Shown piece by piece: positions 62,962 through 64,000 of a stretch of 64,000 nt of DNA. A model generated the notes under the pieces. The model was given only the letters and a program-made list of their open reading frames with translations, made no database searches and was not told the DNA's origin. The position numbers were made by a program, and so were the translations under genes. Numbering within the stretch: position 1 is the stretch's first letter; every line of letters begins with the position of its first letter. This DNA is from Bartonella bacilliformis KC583 (lineage in GTDB: Bacteria > Pseudomonadota > Alphaproteobacteria > Rhizobiales > Rhizobiaceae): positions 1,363,001 through 1,427,000 of the forward strand of contig NC_008783.1 of assembly GCF_000015445.1 (NCBI RefSeq), read 5' to 3'.

Positions 62962-64000
62962 CAATCTTTTCTATTCCCCAAGCTGCCCTTGATGCACAAG
63001 CAACCGCTACACATCCAACAACAAGCGTGTGGGTTTCTGCCAATGCGGGATCTGGGAAAACGCATGTTTTGAGCGAACGTGTTATCCGCCTGCTTTTAAA
63101 TGGGACACCTCCAGCACGCATTTTATGCCTAACCTATACCAAAGCTGCTGCTGCTGTTATGCAATCGCGTATTTTTCGCACACTTTCCAGCTGGAGTGAA
63201 CTGGATGACCATCAACTTCAAACCATTTTATCACGACTTGAAAATAAGCCCGTAAATGCGCAAAAACTTACCTATGCTCGCCAGCTTTTTGCCCGAGCCT
63301 TAGAAACACCAGGGGGTCTAAAAATCCAGACCATTCACGCCTTTTGTGAAGCTTTATTGCACCAATTTTCTCTAGAGGCCAATATTGCTGGTCATTTTGA
63401 ATTATTAGACGATATAAGCCGTAAAAAATTATTACAACAAGCCCGTTGTCAACTTTTGATACATGACGATGCACAATCGCTTTTAAAACAACTGTTTAAA
63501 ATTATTAGCGAAGAAACATTCAATCAATTGCTGCATGAAGCAACTCAAAAACAACATGAATTCTCTGATTTCTTATCTTTCATTCTCTATGAAAATGGAG
63601 AGGAGCAGTTGCGCCAGCTTTTCAACTTAGCAGTTGATGAAACACACCAACGGCTCTTAGAAAAAATTAAACAAACGGCCCTACTCTCGCCCCATGCAAT
63701 GAAATATTATCAAACTAATGGCAATTCAAAAGCTAAAAATATCATTGCTGATTTTTTACAATTAGTGAGCACATCTGATGAAGAAAATATCATCACTCTT
63801 GTTTCAAATATTTATTTGACAACAACAGGGAAACCACGTGATTTCTCACGTTTGTTTTCTAACAAATCAGATGAAATTTGGCCCTTTGTTCAAAAAGAGA
63901 TTGAAAAAAAACAAAATCAGCTCTCTACTCTGTTAGAAAAATATCAATGTGTACAACTCGTCACACTGAATATGGCTGTTTTTCAGCTTTGTTCTCTTTA
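62958..64000 (+). CDS. addA: AddA helicase-nuclease (partial, N-terminal part)
   Basis: UvrD-family (SF1) helicase of the AddAB complex; it runs off the right edge, so about 347 N-terminal residues are visible. Start MTIFSIPQAALDAQ; Walker A SANAGSGKTHVL (28-38), ARILCLTYTKAAAAVM (motif Ia region), and IQTIHAFCEALLHQF (motif Ic). The ATG overlaps the addB stop as ATGA, giving translational coupling of the two subunits. Without the rest, the C-terminal nuclease domain cannot be checked. Identification is secure from the motif set and the operon. Confidence 0.93.
   Translation, partial: MTIFSIPQAALDAQATATHPTTSVWVSANAGSGKTHVLSERVIRLLLNGTPPARILCLTYTKAAAAVMQSRIFRTLSSWSELDDHQLQTILSRLENKPVNAQKLTYARQLFARALETPGGLKIQTIHAFCEALLHQFSLEANIAGHFELLDDISRKKLLQQARCQLLIHDDAQSLLKQLFKIISEETFNQLLHEATQKQHEFSDFLSFILYENGEEQLRQLFNLAVDETHQRLLEKIKQTALLSPHAMKYYQTNGNSKAKNIIADFLQLVSTSDEENIITLVSNIYLTTTGKPRDFSRLFSNKSDEIWPFVQKEIEKKQNQLSTLLEKYQCVQLVTLNMAVFQLCSL

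Overview
The window is about 64 kb of an AT-rich alphaproteobacterial chromosome of the order Rhizobiales, most likely a Bartonella species. I infer this from gene content, not from a search. The ChvI/ChvG-type two-component pair (BatR/BatS in Bartonella), a DivL pseudo-kinase, a TsaE-phosphotransferase fusion and AddAB instead of RecBCD are rhizobial traits. Low GC, long gene-poor spacers and a decayed hrcA point to a reduced, host-adapted genome. I see no rRNA, tRNA, insertion sequence, prophage, CRISPR array or toxin/secretion locus.

Layout. 1-1.3 kb: start of a manganese/iron ABC transporter operon (sitA, partial sitB) behind a perfect 15-bp palindromic operator. 1.5-8.7 kb (minus strand): pheT, pheS, rplT, rpmI, nth, a lipoprotein with a lytic transglycosylase domain, rmuC. 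8.8-11 kb (plus): def-fmt-truA. 11-20.5 kb: a LOG-family protein, dapD, lepA, an EamA transporter, argB, dnaJ, dnaK. 21-25 kb: a PCuAC copper chaperone, an unannotated small membrane ORF, chvI-chvG. 25-27.6 kb: grpE beside a clearly decayed hrcA. 27.6-33 kb: rdgB-hemW, dapE, a YgjP-like metallopeptidase, an alpha/beta hydrolase, and infC with an AUU start. 33-41.7 kb: an MsbA-like exporter and tamB/tamA. 42-50.4 kb: comM, gyrB, ubiE-ubiB-coaBC. 50.8-55 kb: an EI24/CysZ-like membrane protein, accD-folC, an NDUFA9-like protein. 55.6-64 kb: divL, tsaE-kinase fusion, addB, addA (runs off the end).

How the genes work together. Most are housekeeping: translation (pheST, rplT, rpmI, infC, def-fmt, truA, lepA), protein folding (dnaKJ, grpE), lysine/peptidoglycan precursor synthesis (dapD, dapE), arginine (argB), CoA, fatty acid, folate and ubiquinone synthesis, DNA repair (nth, rmuC, addAB), outer membrane biogenesis (tamAB, msbA-like) and envelope or cell-cycle signalling (chvIG, divL). 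The most informative features are regulatory or degenerative. These are the loss of the HrcA repressor together with a sigma-32-like promoter before dnaK, the AUU start of infC, the metal-responsive operator at sitA, a Tyr in place of the phospho-His in DivL, a Cys in the KxGQ motif of UbiB, and several short coding remnants in spacers. I did not find a convincing undescribed multi-gene system.
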